From Castellaniella sp. (GTDB taxonomy: Bacteria > Pseudomonadota > Gammaproteobacteria > Burkholderiales > Burkholderiaceae_B), in contig JAHRWZ010000044.1 in the NCBI GenBank assembly GCA_019104865.1, positions 1 to 64,000 of the forward strand: a DNA stretch of 64,000 nt. The letters are read 5' to 3'. Positions 7,507 to 16,741 of this stretch are shown piece by piece (position 1 is the stretch's first letter; every line of letters begins with the position of its first letter). The position numbers and the translations under genes were made by a program. Below the pieces are notes generated by a model that saw only the letters and a program-made list of their open reading frames with translations, had not been told where the DNA came from and ran no database searches.

Positions 7507-8442
7507 ATGGCGGAAATTTCACGGCGCATGTTCTGGACGGGATTTCTGCTGGCGGGCCTGGGGGCTGTGCTATTTTCGGCCAAGGCCATCGTTGCCAAAC
7601 TGCTGTATCTGCACGGCGTGGACGCGCTGGACGTCATTGGCTTTCGCATGCTGCTGGCGCTGCCGTTCTTTGCGGCGATCGCCTGGCACCAGGCGTTGCG
7701 GGCGCGCCGGGGGCTGTTGCCGCGCCTGGGCTGGCGCGACAGTGTCCGCGTGGTCATCCTGGGGGTGATCGGCTATTACCTGTCCAGTTTCCTGGATTTT
7801 CTCGGGCTGCAGTACATTTCCGCCGGGCTCGAGCGCCTGATCCTGTTCCTGGCGCCGACCTTCGTGCTGCTGATCTCGGCCTGGTTTCTGGGCAAGCCGA
7901 TCGCGCCGCGTCAGTGGCTGGCCATGGCCCTGGCCTATGGCGGCGTGGCCCTGGTGTTCTGGGACGATCTGTCGGTGGCGGGCGAGCATGTCGTTCTGGG
8001 GGCTGCCTGTGTGCTGGGCGCGGCCTTTTCCTACGCGCTGTACCTGATCGGTTCGGGCGAACTGATCGAGCGGGTGACCGCGACGCGGCTGGTCGCCTAT
8101 GCCATGACGGTATCCACCGGGGTGACCATGGCGCATTTTTTCATGGTCAAGGGCGTTGCCGGCCTGGATCAGGCCTGGCCGGTCTATGGCCTGTCCCTGA
8201 TCCATGCGACGCTTAATACCGTGTTGCCGACCTTCATGATCATGTGGTCGGTGGCGCGCATCGGGGCGCCTTTGACGGCCCAGTTGGGGCTGCTGGGGCC
8301 CGTTTCGATTCTGTTTCTGGCCTGGGCGTTCCTGGGCGAGCCCATCACCTTGCCGCAGGTGGCCGGTACCGTTCTGGTGGCTGCCGCCGCCGTGGTGCTG
8401 GGCCGCCGGTCCCCGGCACCGCCGGCGAATCCTCGCAGTTGA
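7507..8442 (+). CDS. EamA/DMT-family transporter
   Basis: The 311-residue protein contains about ten hydrophobic helices in two repeated EamA halves (about residues 10-150 and 160-300). Typical wording is SAGLERLILFLAPTFVLLIS in the first half and LGLLGPVSILFLAWAFLGEP in the second. DMT proteins of this kind export or import amino acids, nucleosides or drugs, and the substrate cannot be told here. It is divergent from marR with only 42 bp between the starts and shares the candidate operator, so it is probably part of the same regulon. No clear ribosome binding site precedes the ATG. Confidence 0.82.
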   Translation: MAEISRRMFWTGFLLAGLGAVLFSAKAIVAKLLYLHGVDALDVIGFRMLLALPFFAAIAWHQALRARRGLLPRLGWRDSVRVVILGVIGYYLSSFLDFLGLQYISAGLERLILFLAPTFVLLISAWFLGKPIAPRQWLAMALAYGGVALVFWDDLSVAGEHVVLGAACVLGAAFSYALYLIGSGELIERVTATRLVAYAMTVSTGVTMAHFFMVKGVAGLDQAWPVYGLSLIHATLNTVLPTFMIMWSVARIGAPLTAQLGLLGPVSILFLAWAFLGEPITLPQVAGTVLVAAAAVVLGRRSPAPPANPRS

Positions 8443-8476
8443 GGCTACGCAGCCTCTGGATGAATCCGGAGGGACG

Positions 8477-9280
8477 CTAAGCGCAGGTCATGTGTACGCC
8501 GCCGTCCACCGGCAGGCAGACGCCGGTGATGTAGGCAGCCGCGTCCGAGGCCAGGAAGACGGCGGCGTGGGCGATATCCCAGGCCGTCCCCATGTGGCCC
8601 ATCGGGCAGTGGGCATTGCGGGCGTTCACCATGTCTTGCGGGCTGGCATATTGGCCGGAAATGTCTTTGTAGATCAGCGGGGTGTCGATATATCCGGGCA
8701 TGATGGCATTGATGCGGATGCCCTGTTTCGCGTATTCGAGCGCCAGGCCGATGGTGAGTTGATTCAGGCCGCCCTTGGCGGCGTAGTACACAGGGTAGGG
8801 GTAGCCGGTGTAGCGGATTGCGGCCAGGCTGGAAATGTTGGTGATGACGCCACGGCCCTGGGTCTGCATGATGGGCAGCACGTATTTGCAGGTCAGGAAG
8901 GCGCTCTTGAGGTTCACGTCCATGGCTCTGTCCCATTGGGCTTCGGACAGTTGGGTGACGCTGCCCATCCTGGCCATGCCGACGTTGTTGTGCAGGATGT
9001 CGATGTGGCCATGCCGGGCCTGGATGTCCCCGACCAGTGTCTCGATCTGGCTGGATTGTGTGGCGTCGGCGGCGTGGGCTTCGCACCGTCCGCCTTCGCC
9101 GACGATGATGTCGCGGGTTTCGCGGGCGGCTTCGATATTAAGGTCCACAGCGATGACGTGTGCGCCTTCGCGTGCATACGCCACCGCGGCCGCCTTGCCG
9201 TTGCCCCAGCCGTCTCCGGCGGAGCCAGCCCCCATGACCAGTGCGATGCGTCCGGAGAGCTGCTTTTCGTTCATGGGCAT
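8477..9280 (-). CDS. Short-chain dehydrogenase/reductase (SDR), TRAP-linked
   Basis: The start at 9280 (MPMNEKQLSGRIALVMGAGS) avoids a long non-conserved N-terminal extension; the ATG two codons later is equally possible. The product is about 267 residues with a Rossmann fold. The cofactor loop is expanded (GAGSAGDGWGNG instead of the usual TGxxxGxG), NNVG replaces NNAG, and the catalytic Ser/Tyr/Lys read ISS, YYAAK. The end PVDGGVHMT is typical of classical SDRs. It follows the TRAP permease gene on the same strand, so it probably oxidises or reduces a hydroxyl/keto group of the imported acid or a CoA intermediate. Confidence 0.85.
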   Translation of the reverse strand: MPMNEKQLSGRIALVMGAGSAGDGWGNGKAAAVAYAREGAHVIAVDLNIEAARETRDIIVGEGGRCEAHAADATQSSQIETLVGDIQARHGHIDILHNNVGMARMGSVTQLSEAQWDRAMDVNLKSAFLTCKYVLPIMQTQGRGVITNISSLAAIRYTGYPYPVYYAAKGGLNQLTIGLALEYAKQGIRINAIMPGYIDTPLIYKDISGQYASPQDMVNARNAHCPMGHMGTAWDIAHAAVFLASDAAAYITGVCLPVDGGVHMTCA

Positions 9281-9309
9281 GATTCCGATCCGGGTTGGGT
9301 GGGCTGGGC

Positions 9310-11196
9310 CTATTTCCCCAGGAAGCCGGTGGATAGCCACGGGATGGCCGCGACCAGCAGGAGCCCGATGAAGATGGAGGACAGATACCCTACGATGGGC
9401 TTGACCCCTTTGTCCGGCGGGACGCGGCCGATGGCGCAGGCGGCGTAATAGCCCACGCCGAAGGGCGGGGCGAACAGGCCGATGCCCATGGCCAGGACAG
9501 CCACCATGGCATAGTGCACGTCATTGATGCCCAGTTCTTCCGCGATGGGAAAGAGCAGGGGGCCGAGCAGCACCACGGCGGGGATGCCTTCCAGGACGCT
9601 GCCCAGGATGATGAAGGTGATGATGGAGACACAGAAGAAGGTGAAGGCGCCCCCGGGCAGCGAGCCCATGAAATCGGCCAGATCCGCCGAAAATCCCGAC
9701 TGGGTGAGCGCCCAGGCCATGCCGGTCGCAGTGCCGATGATGAGCAGAATGGCACCAGAAAGGATGGCGGTGTCGATCAGGATCGGATAGAGCCGCTTGA
9801 GGTCGAACTGGCGGTAAACGCAGATGCCGATCAGGCAGGAATACACGATGCCGATGGTCGAGACTTCGGTGGCGGTGGCGATGCCTTCGACCACGGCGGC
9901 GCGAATAACGAACGGCAGGGTCAGCGCGGGCAGCGCGACGACCAGGCTCTTGATGATTTCCATGCCAGGCTGGCGCTTGATGCCGCCCAGGTCCAGATGG
10001 CGGTTGCGCCACCACACCATCAGGCAGAGCATCGCGCCCAGAACCGCGCTGGGCAGCAACCCGCCGATGAACAGCGATGTGATCGATACGCTGGTGACCG
10101 AGCCGATGGTGATCAGCACCAGGCTGGGCGGGACGGTTTCAGTCTGGGCCCCGGTGGCCGACAGCAAGGCGATCAGTTCGCCTTCGTCGGTGCCTCTGGC
10201 CTTCATTTCGGGGAACAGGACCGGAGCAATAGCCGCCATGTCGGCCGCCTTGGCGCCCGAGATGCCCGAAACCAGATACATTGCGCCCACTAGCACGTAG
10301 GACAGCCCGCCGCGGACGTGGCCCAGCAGACTGGCCAGAAACGACACCATCTTGTGCGCCATGCCGGTCATGTCGATCAGCAGGCCCAGGAAGACGAACA
10401 GGGGCACCGCGAGCAGGATCAGGTGGGACATGCCCTCGTCCATGCGGCCCACCAGCACACTGAGGGGTACGGAGGTGCTGAGCGACAGGTAGGCGTAGGT
10501 GGCGATGCCGAAGGAAAACGCAATCGGTACGCCGGTGAAGACCCCCAGCGCCACCAGCCCGACAAAGAAAAGCAGCAGGTTGTAGTTGCCCAGGTCCTCG
10601 AACAACGGGGTCATGGCATATAGCGCCAGCCCGATGACGACCACCAGCGTCATCGTCGTCCCGACCAGCCGCCAGTTCGAGACCTCGATCAGGCGCAGTA
10701 CCGCGAAAACCAGCATGAAGGTCAGCCCCGTGGGCAGGGCGGCGGTGCGCCATGCCATGCTGATGCCCAGAGCCGGCGTGGTGATGACGGACTGTTCCGC
10801 TGCCGCATTGAAGCTGGGGGCCAATACCAGCACTACGAACGTCAGCGAGACGGACAGGGCGAACACGTGTAGAAAAGCCTGCGTCGATGGCTTCGCCATG
10901 TTCACGAAGGCTGTCATGCGCATGTGTTCGCCGCGCCGGAAGGCAACCGCCGCGCCCAGCATCGCCAGCCACAGGAACAGCAGCGAGGCGAGTTCATCGG
11001 ACCAGATCAGCGGCGTGTTGAGCACGTACCGTGCAAAGATGCCCGAGAACAGGATGGCGACTTCGGCCAGCACCAGCAGAGCGACCGGGATTTCGATCAG
11101 GTGCCCGAGAAAGGCATCGAGCGGCCTGATCCATCCGTGGTGTTTGCCGGCGTCGTACTGGATCGCTTCCAGCGGAGCGGTTGCCTGGTTGTCCAT
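9310..11196 (-). CDS. TRAP transporter fused permease (DctQ-DctM)
   Basis: The 628-residue membrane protein joins both TRAP membrane subunits in one chain. Residues 25-185 form the four-helix DctQ part (FARYVLNTPLIWSDELASLL is the DctQ signature). Residues about 195-620 form the DctM part with GVPIAFSFGIATYAYL and SGAKAADMAAIAPVLFPEMK. Together with the periplasmic receptor it takes up a carboxylate using a sodium or proton gradient. The gene follows the DctP gene with a 9-bp gap. Fused DctQM forms are known in several TRAP clades, so the fusion looks natural rather than an error. Confidence 0.9.
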   Translation of the reverse strand: MDNQATAPLEAIQYDAGKHHGWIRPLDAFLGHLIEIPVALLVLAEVAILFSGIFARYVLNTPLIWSDELASLLFLWLAMLGAAVAFRRGEHMRMTAFVNMAKPSTQAFLHVFALSVSLTFVVLVLAPSFNAAAEQSVITTPALGISMAWRTAALPTGLTFMLVFAVLRLIEVSNWRLVGTTMTLVVVIGLALYAMTPLFEDLGNYNLLLFFVGLVALGVFTGVPIAFSFGIATYAYLSLSTSVPLSVLVGRMDEGMSHLILLAVPLFVFLGLLIDMTGMAHKMVSFLASLLGHVRGGLSYVLVGAMYLVSGISGAKAADMAAIAPVLFPEMKARGTDEGELIALLSATGAQTETVPPSLVLITIGSVTSVSITSLFIGGLLPSAVLGAMLCLMVWWRNRHLDLGGIKRQPGMEIIKSLVVALPALTLPFVIRAAVVEGIATATEVSTIGIVYSCLIGICVYRQFDLKRLYPILIDTAILSGAILLIIGTATGMAWALTQSGFSADLADFMGSLPGGAFTFFCVSIITFIILGSVLEGIPAVVLLGPLLFPIAEELGINDVHYAMVAVLAMGIGLFAPPFGVGYYAACAIGRVPPDKGVKPIVGYLSSIFIGLLLVAAIPWLSTGFLGK

Positions 11197-11205
11197 GGGG
11201 ACACC

Positions 11206-12225
11206 TCAGACCAGCGGACCGACCGATCCTTCCAGGATGGCCCAGGCCTTGTCGCCGAATTTGCCCTTCCATTCGGAATAGAAGCCCGCCTGCTTGAGCT
11301 GGGCGCGGATCGGGCTGGTGTCTGGTGTGTTGAACACCATGCCTTCATTGGTGAGCTTTTTCTGCAGGTCGTCGTTCAGGGCATGGACGTCGGTGCGTTC
11401 GTTCATGCCGGCTTCGTTGATGTGTTTGGCCACCACCGTCTGGATTTCCTTGGGCAGACGGTTCCAGGCGTCCTTGTTGCCCAGGAACCAGAAGCCATCC
11501 CACATGTGGTTGGTCATCGAGCAGTATTTCTGCACTTCGAAGAGTTTGGCGGTCTGGATGATCGCCAGAGGATTTTCTTGAGCGTCGACGACTTTGGTCT
11601 GCAGGGCCGAATAGACTTCGTTGAAGTTGATGCTGGTCGGCGCGGATTGCAGGGCTTTGAACATGGAGGTCCACAGTGGGCTGACCGGTACGCGGATTTT
11701 CAGGTCGCGGAAGTCGTCCGGGGTCTGGATGGGCTTGTTGCTGGTGGTGATTTCGCGAAAGCCGTTGTCCCAGATTTTGTCCATGACCACGAGGTCGTGG
11801 CCTTGGATTTCGCCGCGGATGTAGGCGCCCAGATTGCCGTCCATGGCTTTCCAGACGGTGTCGTAATTGGGAAAAGCGAAGCCGATGCCGCTGATGGCGG
11901 CAGCAGGCACCAGGGTGGAGAGAATCAGACCGGACAGCGTGAAGAATTCGACTGCCCCGGATCGCAACTGGTTCAGGGTTTCGGTGTCGGATCCGAGCTG
12001 GCTGCTGGGAAAGACCTGGAGTTTGAATGCGCCATGGGTTTCATCCGAGATTTTTTTGGCCATTTCCTTGGCGCGCGTATTCATCGGATGCGACGGGGGC
12101 AGGTTGTTGGCGTATTTGTAGCGATAGGTCTTGGCTGCAAATGCTGAATGGACAGGGGCGCCGATCATGGCTGCCCCGGCAAGGCCTGCCGTCGAAAACA
12201 TGAATGAGCGACGGGAAGGATTCAT
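11206..12225 (-). CDS. TRAP transporter substrate-binding protein (DctP family)
   Basis: The start at 12225 is set by AGGAGG eight bases upstream; 24 upstream codons of open frame are ignored. The N-terminus MNPSRRSFMFSTAGLAGAAM is a twin-arginine-like signal followed by an AFA cleavage site near residue 30, so the receptor is probably exported folded. The body has DctP landmarks: HPMNTRAKEMAKKI, FPSSQLGSDTETLNQLRSGA, and NEVYSALQTKVVDAQENPLA, the last with the carboxylate-coordinating region. It delivers the substrate to the fused permease. It is the first gene of the minus-strand operon and is divergent from the IclR gene. The ligand is unknown, but family members bind mono- and dicarboxylates or aromatic acids. 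Confidence 0.9.
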   Translation of the reverse strand: MNPSRRSFMFSTAGLAGAAMIGAPVHSAFAAKTYRYKYANNLPPSHPMNTRAKEMAKKISDETHGAFKLQVFPSSQLGSDTETLNQLRSGAVEFFTLSGLILSTLVPAAAISGIGFAFPNYDTVWKAMDGNLGAYIRGEIQGHDLVVMDKIWDNGFREITTSNKPIQTPDDFRDLKIRVPVSPLWTSMFKALQSAPTSINFNEVYSALQTKVVDAQENPLAIIQTAKLFEVQKYCSMTNHMWDGFWFLGNKDAWNRLPKEIQTVVAKHINEAGMNERTDVHALNDDLQKKLTNEGMVFNTPDTSPIRAQLKQAGFYSEWKGKFGDKAWAILEGSVGPLV

Positions 12226-12425
12226 GGTGTTGCCTCCTGGGCCATGGACTGGCCATTTGTGATGGGATCTATCCAGTGACACGCAGCTGCACGGCATTCT
12301 CTGATGCTTCGGGCGCCGGTGGCCATTTCAGCATGAACCAACTCCTCGTCTGAAGTGGCGAAGAAATTGTAGCGGCTAAATTTTATCTTGTGGAACTTTT
12401 TAATATCAGGGTAATTGCTAATGCA

Positions 12426-12453
12426 TTGACTTTATTGGATGTTTAAGTAGAAT
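12426..12453 (+). promoter_or_regulatory. Candidate sigma-70 promoter for the iclR operon
   Basis: TTGACT (12426-12431) and TAGAAT (12448-12453) are separated by 16 bp and lie about 40 bp before the iclR start. The surrounding divergent gap (12226-12494) is clearly A+T-richer than the flanking genes, as is common for control regions. An operator for IclR is expected here, but no convincing palindrome was picked out by eye. Confidence 0.5.
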
Positions 12454-12494
12454 CTCACGCATCAAATGATTGACACGTTATAAAGGTTCATATC

Positions 12495-13316
12495 ATGAAA
12501 CCTATTGATGGGTCGCCTACTATGGCGCGCTCGTCGGGTGCACAGGCTATTCATCGCGCCATCAGTGTGTTGCGTGGCATTGCACGTGGCCGTGGCGAAG
12601 GGGCGGCGCTGTCGGTGATCTGTCGGCAAACTGGCCTGAACAAATCCACGGTCCACCGGCTGACGGCGGCGCTCATTGCCGAGGGCCTCGTCCAGCAGGA
12701 TGCGCAGACCCGGCGGTATCTTCTCGGGGCCGAATGCTATGCGCTCGGGCTGGTCGCGTCGGACCGTTTCGGGTTGCAGAACGTCGTCGGGCAGCCCGTG
12801 CGGCGGCTGGCGGCGGAAACCGGGGACGCCGCCTTTTTTTCCGTCCGCCAGGGCACCCATGCCTTGTGTCTGCTGCGCGAAGAAGGCAACTACCCACTCA
12901 AATCCCATGTCCTGCAGGTCGGCGACCGGCATCCGCTGGGGGTGGGTGGGGGCTCCTTGTCCATGCTGGCCGCGCTGGACGACGCGCAGGTGGCGCACTG
13001 CCTGGACCAGAACATGGACGACATCAGTCTCCTTTTCCCGGGCTTTACCCGGCAATTGCTGCTCGAACTCGTGCATCGCGCCCGTAAACGGGGTTATGCG
13101 GTGAATCCCGGCCTGGTATTGAAGGGGTCCTGGGGGGTAGGAGTGGCCGTGCGCGACCCGGACGGACAGGTCCTGGGGGCCTACAGCATCGCCACCGTCG
13201 AAACCCGGATGTCGCCCGAACGTGAATCGCAGCTCTACGACTTGCTCAAGAAAGAAGCGGACACGCTGGAAAAACGCTTACGGGAACAGGGCCTTCCCCG
13301 CGCCTTTGCGACCTAG
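12495..13316 (+). CDS. IclR-family transcriptional regulator
   Basis: The 273-residue protein has an N-terminal winged helix (residues about 14-75; LSVICRQTGLNKSTVHRLTA is the recognition region) and a C-terminal IclR ligand-binding domain (VGDRHPLGVGGGSLSMLAAL, GYAVNPGLVLKGSWGVGVAV). AAAGG lies upstream of the ATG. It sits at the head of the plus-strand catabolic genes and is divergent from the TRAP receptor gene. It therefore probably controls both arms in response to the imported acid or its CoA ester. Whether it activates or represses cannot be told. Confidence 0.87.
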   Translation: MKPIDGSPTMARSSGAQAIHRAISVLRGIARGRGEGAALSVICRQTGLNKSTVHRLTAALIAEGLVQQDAQTRRYLLGAECYALGLVASDRFGLQNVVGQPVRRLAAETGDAAFFSVRQGTHALCLLREEGNYPLKSHVLQVGDRHPLGVGGGSLSMLAALDDAQVAHCLDQNMDDISLLFPGFTRQLLLELVHRARKRGYAVNPGLVLKGSWGVGVAVRDPDGQVLGAYSIATVETRMSPERESQLYDLLKKEADTLEKRLREQGLPRAFAT

Positions 13317-13366
13317 GCCCGCATCACCGCAGTCAAGGATCCCCCGATCATTTCAAGGACGACGAC

Positions 13367-14536
13367 ATGGCTCAGGCAGTTATCGCAGGATGGTCTCATA
13401 TTCCCTTTGGCAAACTGGCGGACCCCGATACCGAGAGCCTGATGGCCCGGGTATCGGGGGTGGCACTCGAACATGCCGGCGTTAGCGGAAAGGACGTCGA
13501 CGGTATTTTCGTGGGGGTCATGAACAATGGCTTTCAGAAGCAGGACTTCCAGGGGGCCCTGGTCGCCCTGGCTGATCCCGACCTGGCCTATGTGCCCGCG
13601 ACTAGGCTCGAGAATGCTTGTGCGACCGGGTCCGCCGCGCTGTATACGGCCATGGATTTCATCGAATCGGGGCGGGGCCGCATCGCTCTGGTGGTCGGGG
13701 CCGAGAAGATGACTTCCCGCTCCACTCCCGAAATCGGTGACCTGCTGCTCAATGCCAGCTACCGCAAGGAAGAAGCGGACATCAAAGGCGGTTTCGCCGG
13801 CGTATTCGGCCTCATCGCCACCGAATACTTCTCCCGCTATGGTGACCGCAGTCATGAATTGGCCATGATCGCGGCCAAGAATCACCACAACGGTGTGGCC
13901 AATCCCTATGCCCAGATTCGCAAGGACCTGGGCGTCGCGTTCTGCGATGAGGTGTCCGAAAAGAACCCCTATGTCGCACCGCCCTTGCGCCGCACGGACT
14001 GTTCCCTGGTGTCGGACGGGGCGGCTGCGATTGTGCTTGCCGATGCCGACCTGCTGGCTCAGCTTCCGCGCGCCGTCGGTTTCCGGGCGCGCCAGCACGT
14101 CAATGACATCATGCCGCTCAGCCGGCGTGATCCGCTCGCCTTCGAGGGCGCATCCCGCGCCTGGCGACAGGCCCTGCGATCGGCGGGCGCCACGCTCGAT
14201 GATCTCAGCCTGGTTGAAACCCATGACTGCTTCACGATCGCCGAACTGATCGAATACGAAGCCATGGGCCTGGCCGCGCGCGGCCAGGGTTACCGGGTCG
14301 TGCGCGAAGGTATCGCACAGAAAGACGGCAGGCTGCCGATCAATCCCTCGGGGGGCTTGAAATCCAAGGGCCATCCGGTGGGGGCCACCGGGGTGTCCAT
14401 GCACGTGATGGCCTGCCTGCAGCTGATGGGCGATGCGGGTGACATGCAGATCCCCGGTGCGCGTCTGGCCGGGGTGTTCAATATGGGCGGGGCGGCGGTG
14501 GCCAACTACGTCAGCATCCTGGAGCGGCGTAAATGA
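13367..14536 (+). CDS. Thiolase, SCP-x/acetyl-CoA acetyltransferase-like
   Basis: The 389-residue product belongs to the thiolase superfamily in the SCP-x-like branch often annotated as lipid-transfer protein or acetyl-CoA acetyltransferase. The nucleophilic cysteine lies in RLENACATGSAAL (about residue 87), the first active-site histidine in VETHDCFTIAELIEYE, and the C-terminal GGLKSKGHPVGATG carries the second. Such enzymes cleave or condense 3-ketoacyl-CoA esters, often with branched or ring-bearing chains. The stop overlaps the start of the acyl-CoA ligase gene (ATGA), so the two are coupled. This gives the carbon-carbon cleavage step of the presumed pathway. Confidence 0.85.
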   Translation: MAQAVIAGWSHIPFGKLADPDTESLMARVSGVALEHAGVSGKDVDGIFVGVMNNGFQKQDFQGALVALADPDLAYVPATRLENACATGSAALYTAMDFIESGRGRIALVVGAEKMTSRSTPEIGDLLLNASYRKEEADIKGGFAGVFGLIATEYFSRYGDRSHELAMIAAKNHHNGVANPYAQIRKDLGVAFCDEVSEKNPYVAPPLRRTDCSLVSDGAAAIVLADADLLAQLPRAVGFRARQHVNDIMPLSRRDPLAFEGASRAWRQALRSAGATLDDLSLVETHDCFTIAELIEYEAMGLAARGQGYRVVREGIAQKDGRLPINPSGGLKSKGHPVGATGVSMHVMACLQLMGDAGDMQIPGARLAGVFNMGGAAVANYVSILERRK

Positions 14537-16164
14537 CAGAGAACCTGCATCACGTTCCTGCCGGTGGCTTGGTTCCGGTCTCGCGGCGGGTCATGAATCT
14601 GGCGACCTTCCTCAGCCAGACTGCGGCGCGCCTGCCCGACGAGCCCGCTCTGGTCATCGACGACCAGACGACCGACTGGCAGGTGCTGGAACAGCGCGTC
14701 CAAGCCCTGGCCGCCGCCTTCCAGGCTGCCGGCCTGGCCAAGGGCGACCGTATCCTGACGCATTCGCCGAATTGCCGCGAACTGGTCGAGGTCATGCTGG
14801 CCACGTTCCGGATCGGCGGGGTTTGGGTACCCACGAACTTCCGCATCACGCCCGACGAGGTCGATTACCTGGCCCGCAGCGCGGGCGTGTCGGCCTTCAT
14901 CTGTCACGCGGATTACCCGGATCATGCCCGGCTCGCCGATGGTCTTCAGGGCCTCAGGCTGATCGCCGGCATCGGGCCGGGGCCGGGCGGTCCGGGGCCG
15001 GTGCGCATCGAGGCGCTGATCGACAGCCGGCTCGATGGCTTGGTGTCGCAGCCGGCCGCTTCCGTGGAATACGACGATCCCTGCTGGTTCTTCTTCACGT
15101 CGGGGACCACGGGCAAGCCCAAGGCAGCCGTGCTGACCCACGGGCAGATGGCTTTCGTCCTGACCAATCATCTGTGCGATCTCATGCCCGGGACCACGCA
15201 TCGGGACCGCAGCCTGGTAGTGGCGCCGCTGTCGCACGGGGCCGGCATCCATTTCCTGACGCAACTGGTGCGGGGGGCGGGCACGATCTTTTCCACCAGC
15301 CCGCGCTTTTCGCCGGAATGGGCCTGGGCCTCGATCGAGGCCCATCGGGTCACCAATTTTTTCACGGTGCCCACCATCCTCAAACTGATGATCGAACACG
15401 AAAGCGTCGATCGCCATGACCACAGTTCCCTGCGTTACATCATCTATGCCGGGGCGCCAATGTACCGGGTCGATCAGCAGCAGGCGCTGCGCAGGCTGGG
15501 GCCGGTGCTGGTGCAGTATTTCGGCCTGGGCGAGGTCACCGGCAACATCACGGTTCTGCCGCCCTGCGACCATTCGCCCGATGATGCGTCCATGCCGCAC
15601 CTGGGTTCCTGCGGCTACGCGCGTACCGGCATCGAGGTCAGCATTCAGGATGCCGACGGCGGGCGACTGCCAGCCGGCCAGCCGGGCGAGATCTGCGTGT
15701 GCGGGCCGGCGGTTTTCGCAGGCTACTACAACAATCCCGAAGCCAACCGGAAGGCGTTTCGCGACGGCTGGTTTCGCACCGGAGACGTCGGCTATCAGGA
15801 TGCCCAGGGCTATCTCTACATTACCGGCCGGGAATCCGACATGTACATCTCCGGCGGATCCAATGTCTATCCCCGAGAAATCGAGGAAAAAATTCTCGCG
15901 GCGGGTCTGGTCAAGGAAGTCTGCGTTCTGGGCGTACCCGACCCCATGTGGGGCGAGGTCGGTGTCATGGTGGGGGTCCTGAAGGACGGCACACAATGGG
16001 ATCCGGATGCTTTCCAGGCCTGGCTCGATGCGAATGTCGCGCGCTACAAGCACCCGCGCCAGTTCGTCATCTGGCCCGAACTACCCAAATCGGGCTACGG
16101 CAAGATCACCAAGAAAATCATCTACCAGGAGCTTCTGAACCAAGGTTCGCTTTCACAAACCTGA
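14533..16164 (+). CDS. AMP-forming acyl-CoA synthetase
   Basis: The 543-residue enzyme is an ANL-superfamily ligase. The ATP-binding loop reads FFTSGTTGKPKAAVLTH (about residues 191-207). The A8 hinge region contains FRTGDVGYQDAQGYLYITGR and SGGSNVYPREIEEKIL, and the catalytic lysine is in SGYGKITKKIIYQE near the C-terminus. It should activate a carboxylic acid to its CoA thioester using ATP. Translation is coupled to the thiolase by a 4-bp overlap. With TRAP uptake beside it, the simplest reading is import of a carboxylate followed by CoA activation. The acid cannot be named from sequence. Confidence 0.88.
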   Translation: MTENLHHVPAGGLVPVSRRVMNLATFLSQTAARLPDEPALVIDDQTTDWQVLEQRVQALAAAFQAAGLAKGDRILTHSPNCRELVEVMLATFRIGGVWVPTNFRITPDEVDYLARSAGVSAFICHADYPDHARLADGLQGLRLIAGIGPGPGGPGPVRIEALIDSRLDGLVSQPAASVEYDDPCWFFFTSGTTGKPKAAVLTHGQMAFVLTNHLCDLMPGTTHRDRSLVVAPLSHGAGIHFLTQLVRGAGTIFSTSPRFSPEWAWASIEAHRVTNFFTVPTILKLMIEHESVDRHDHSSLRYIIYAGAPMYRVDQQQALRRLGPVLVQYFGLGEVTGNITVLPPCDHSPDDASMPHLGSCGYARTGIEVSIQDADGGRLPAGQPGEICVCGPAVFAGYYNNPEANRKAFRDGWFRTGDVGYQDAQGYLYITGRESDMYISGGSNVYPREIEEKILAAGLVKEVCVLGVPDPMWGEVGVMVGVLKDGTQWDPDAFQAWLDANVARYKHPRQFVIWPELPKSGYGKITKKIIYQELLNQGSLSQT

Positions 16165-16201
16165 GGGCTACCCGCCCTTGTTTCGACCGAAAGGCAAGAC
16201 G

Positions 16202-16741
16202 ATGATGACCCCATCCACAGTCCGGTTGTTGAAACACCCCGGCCCGATCGCGCCCACGAGGCGCGACGTCATGGTCGGCAAAAACCAGAAAACCTACCGC
16301 CTCACGCTCGACAGCGGGTCGACCCTGTACGACAGTGTCGCTCGATCGATGGCCGCCATCGGGGCTGGCGCGGCCGCTCTGCGCATCGAATGCGCGGTGT
16401 TTTCCCATCTGCGCTATTTCCTGATCGCCTCCGATCCCAATGTGGAACAGGTGGCGCACTACACCACGGCGCAGGACTTCGACGAACCGGCTCTGTTGGT
16501 GGCGGCGGGCGCCACCGTCGGCAGGACGGACCAAGGCCGCCTGGCCATCCATTGCCACGGATTGGCCGTGTCCGATTCGGGCCGGCTCGTAGGGGGCCAT
16601 TTCCTGACTGAACACTGTCTTCTGGCACAGGATGGCGTGGCGTATCTGAATCCGATGAATTACCTGAATCTGGTCATCGGGCTGGATCCCGAGATCCGGA
16701 CGCCGGTCTTCCAGCCCAACTATCGGGAGAGCCTGGCATGA
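16202..16741 (+). CDS. PCC-domain (DUF296) protein with intact HxH/GGH residues
   Basis: The start at 16202 is preceded by AAGG, giving 179 residues. After a short N-terminal lead the chain matches the PCC (plants and prokaryotes conserved, DUF296) fold: beta-rich with a glycine-containing turn (IGAGAAALRIECAVF) and the typical end LAIHCHGLAVSDSGRLVGGH. His117, His119 and His133 fit the HxH and GGH positions seen in bacterial family members, where they are thought to bind a metal. Similar genes are often annotated as DNA-binding by analogy with plant AHL proteins, but an AT-hook is not visible. It overlaps the next PCC gene by 4 bp. Its role in the pathway is unknown. Confidence 0.75.
   Translation: MMTPSTVRLLKHPGPIAPTRRDVMVGKNQKTYRLTLDSGSTLYDSVARSMAAIGAGAAALRIECAVFSHLRYFLIASDPNVEQVAHYTTAQDFDEPALLVAAGATVGRTDQGRLAIHCHGLAVSDSGRLVGGHFLTEHCLLAQDGVAYLNPMNYLNLVIGLDPEIRTPVFQPNYRESLA

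Noticed and set aside
8441..8456. GAGGCT/AGCCTC hairpin after the DMT gene
   Set aside because: Only 6 bp with no T-run; too weak to call a terminator.
14506..16053. 515-codon open frame antisense to the acyl-CoA ligase
   Set aside because: Arg/Gly/His-rich low-complexity product with no family features; shadow of the ligase gene.
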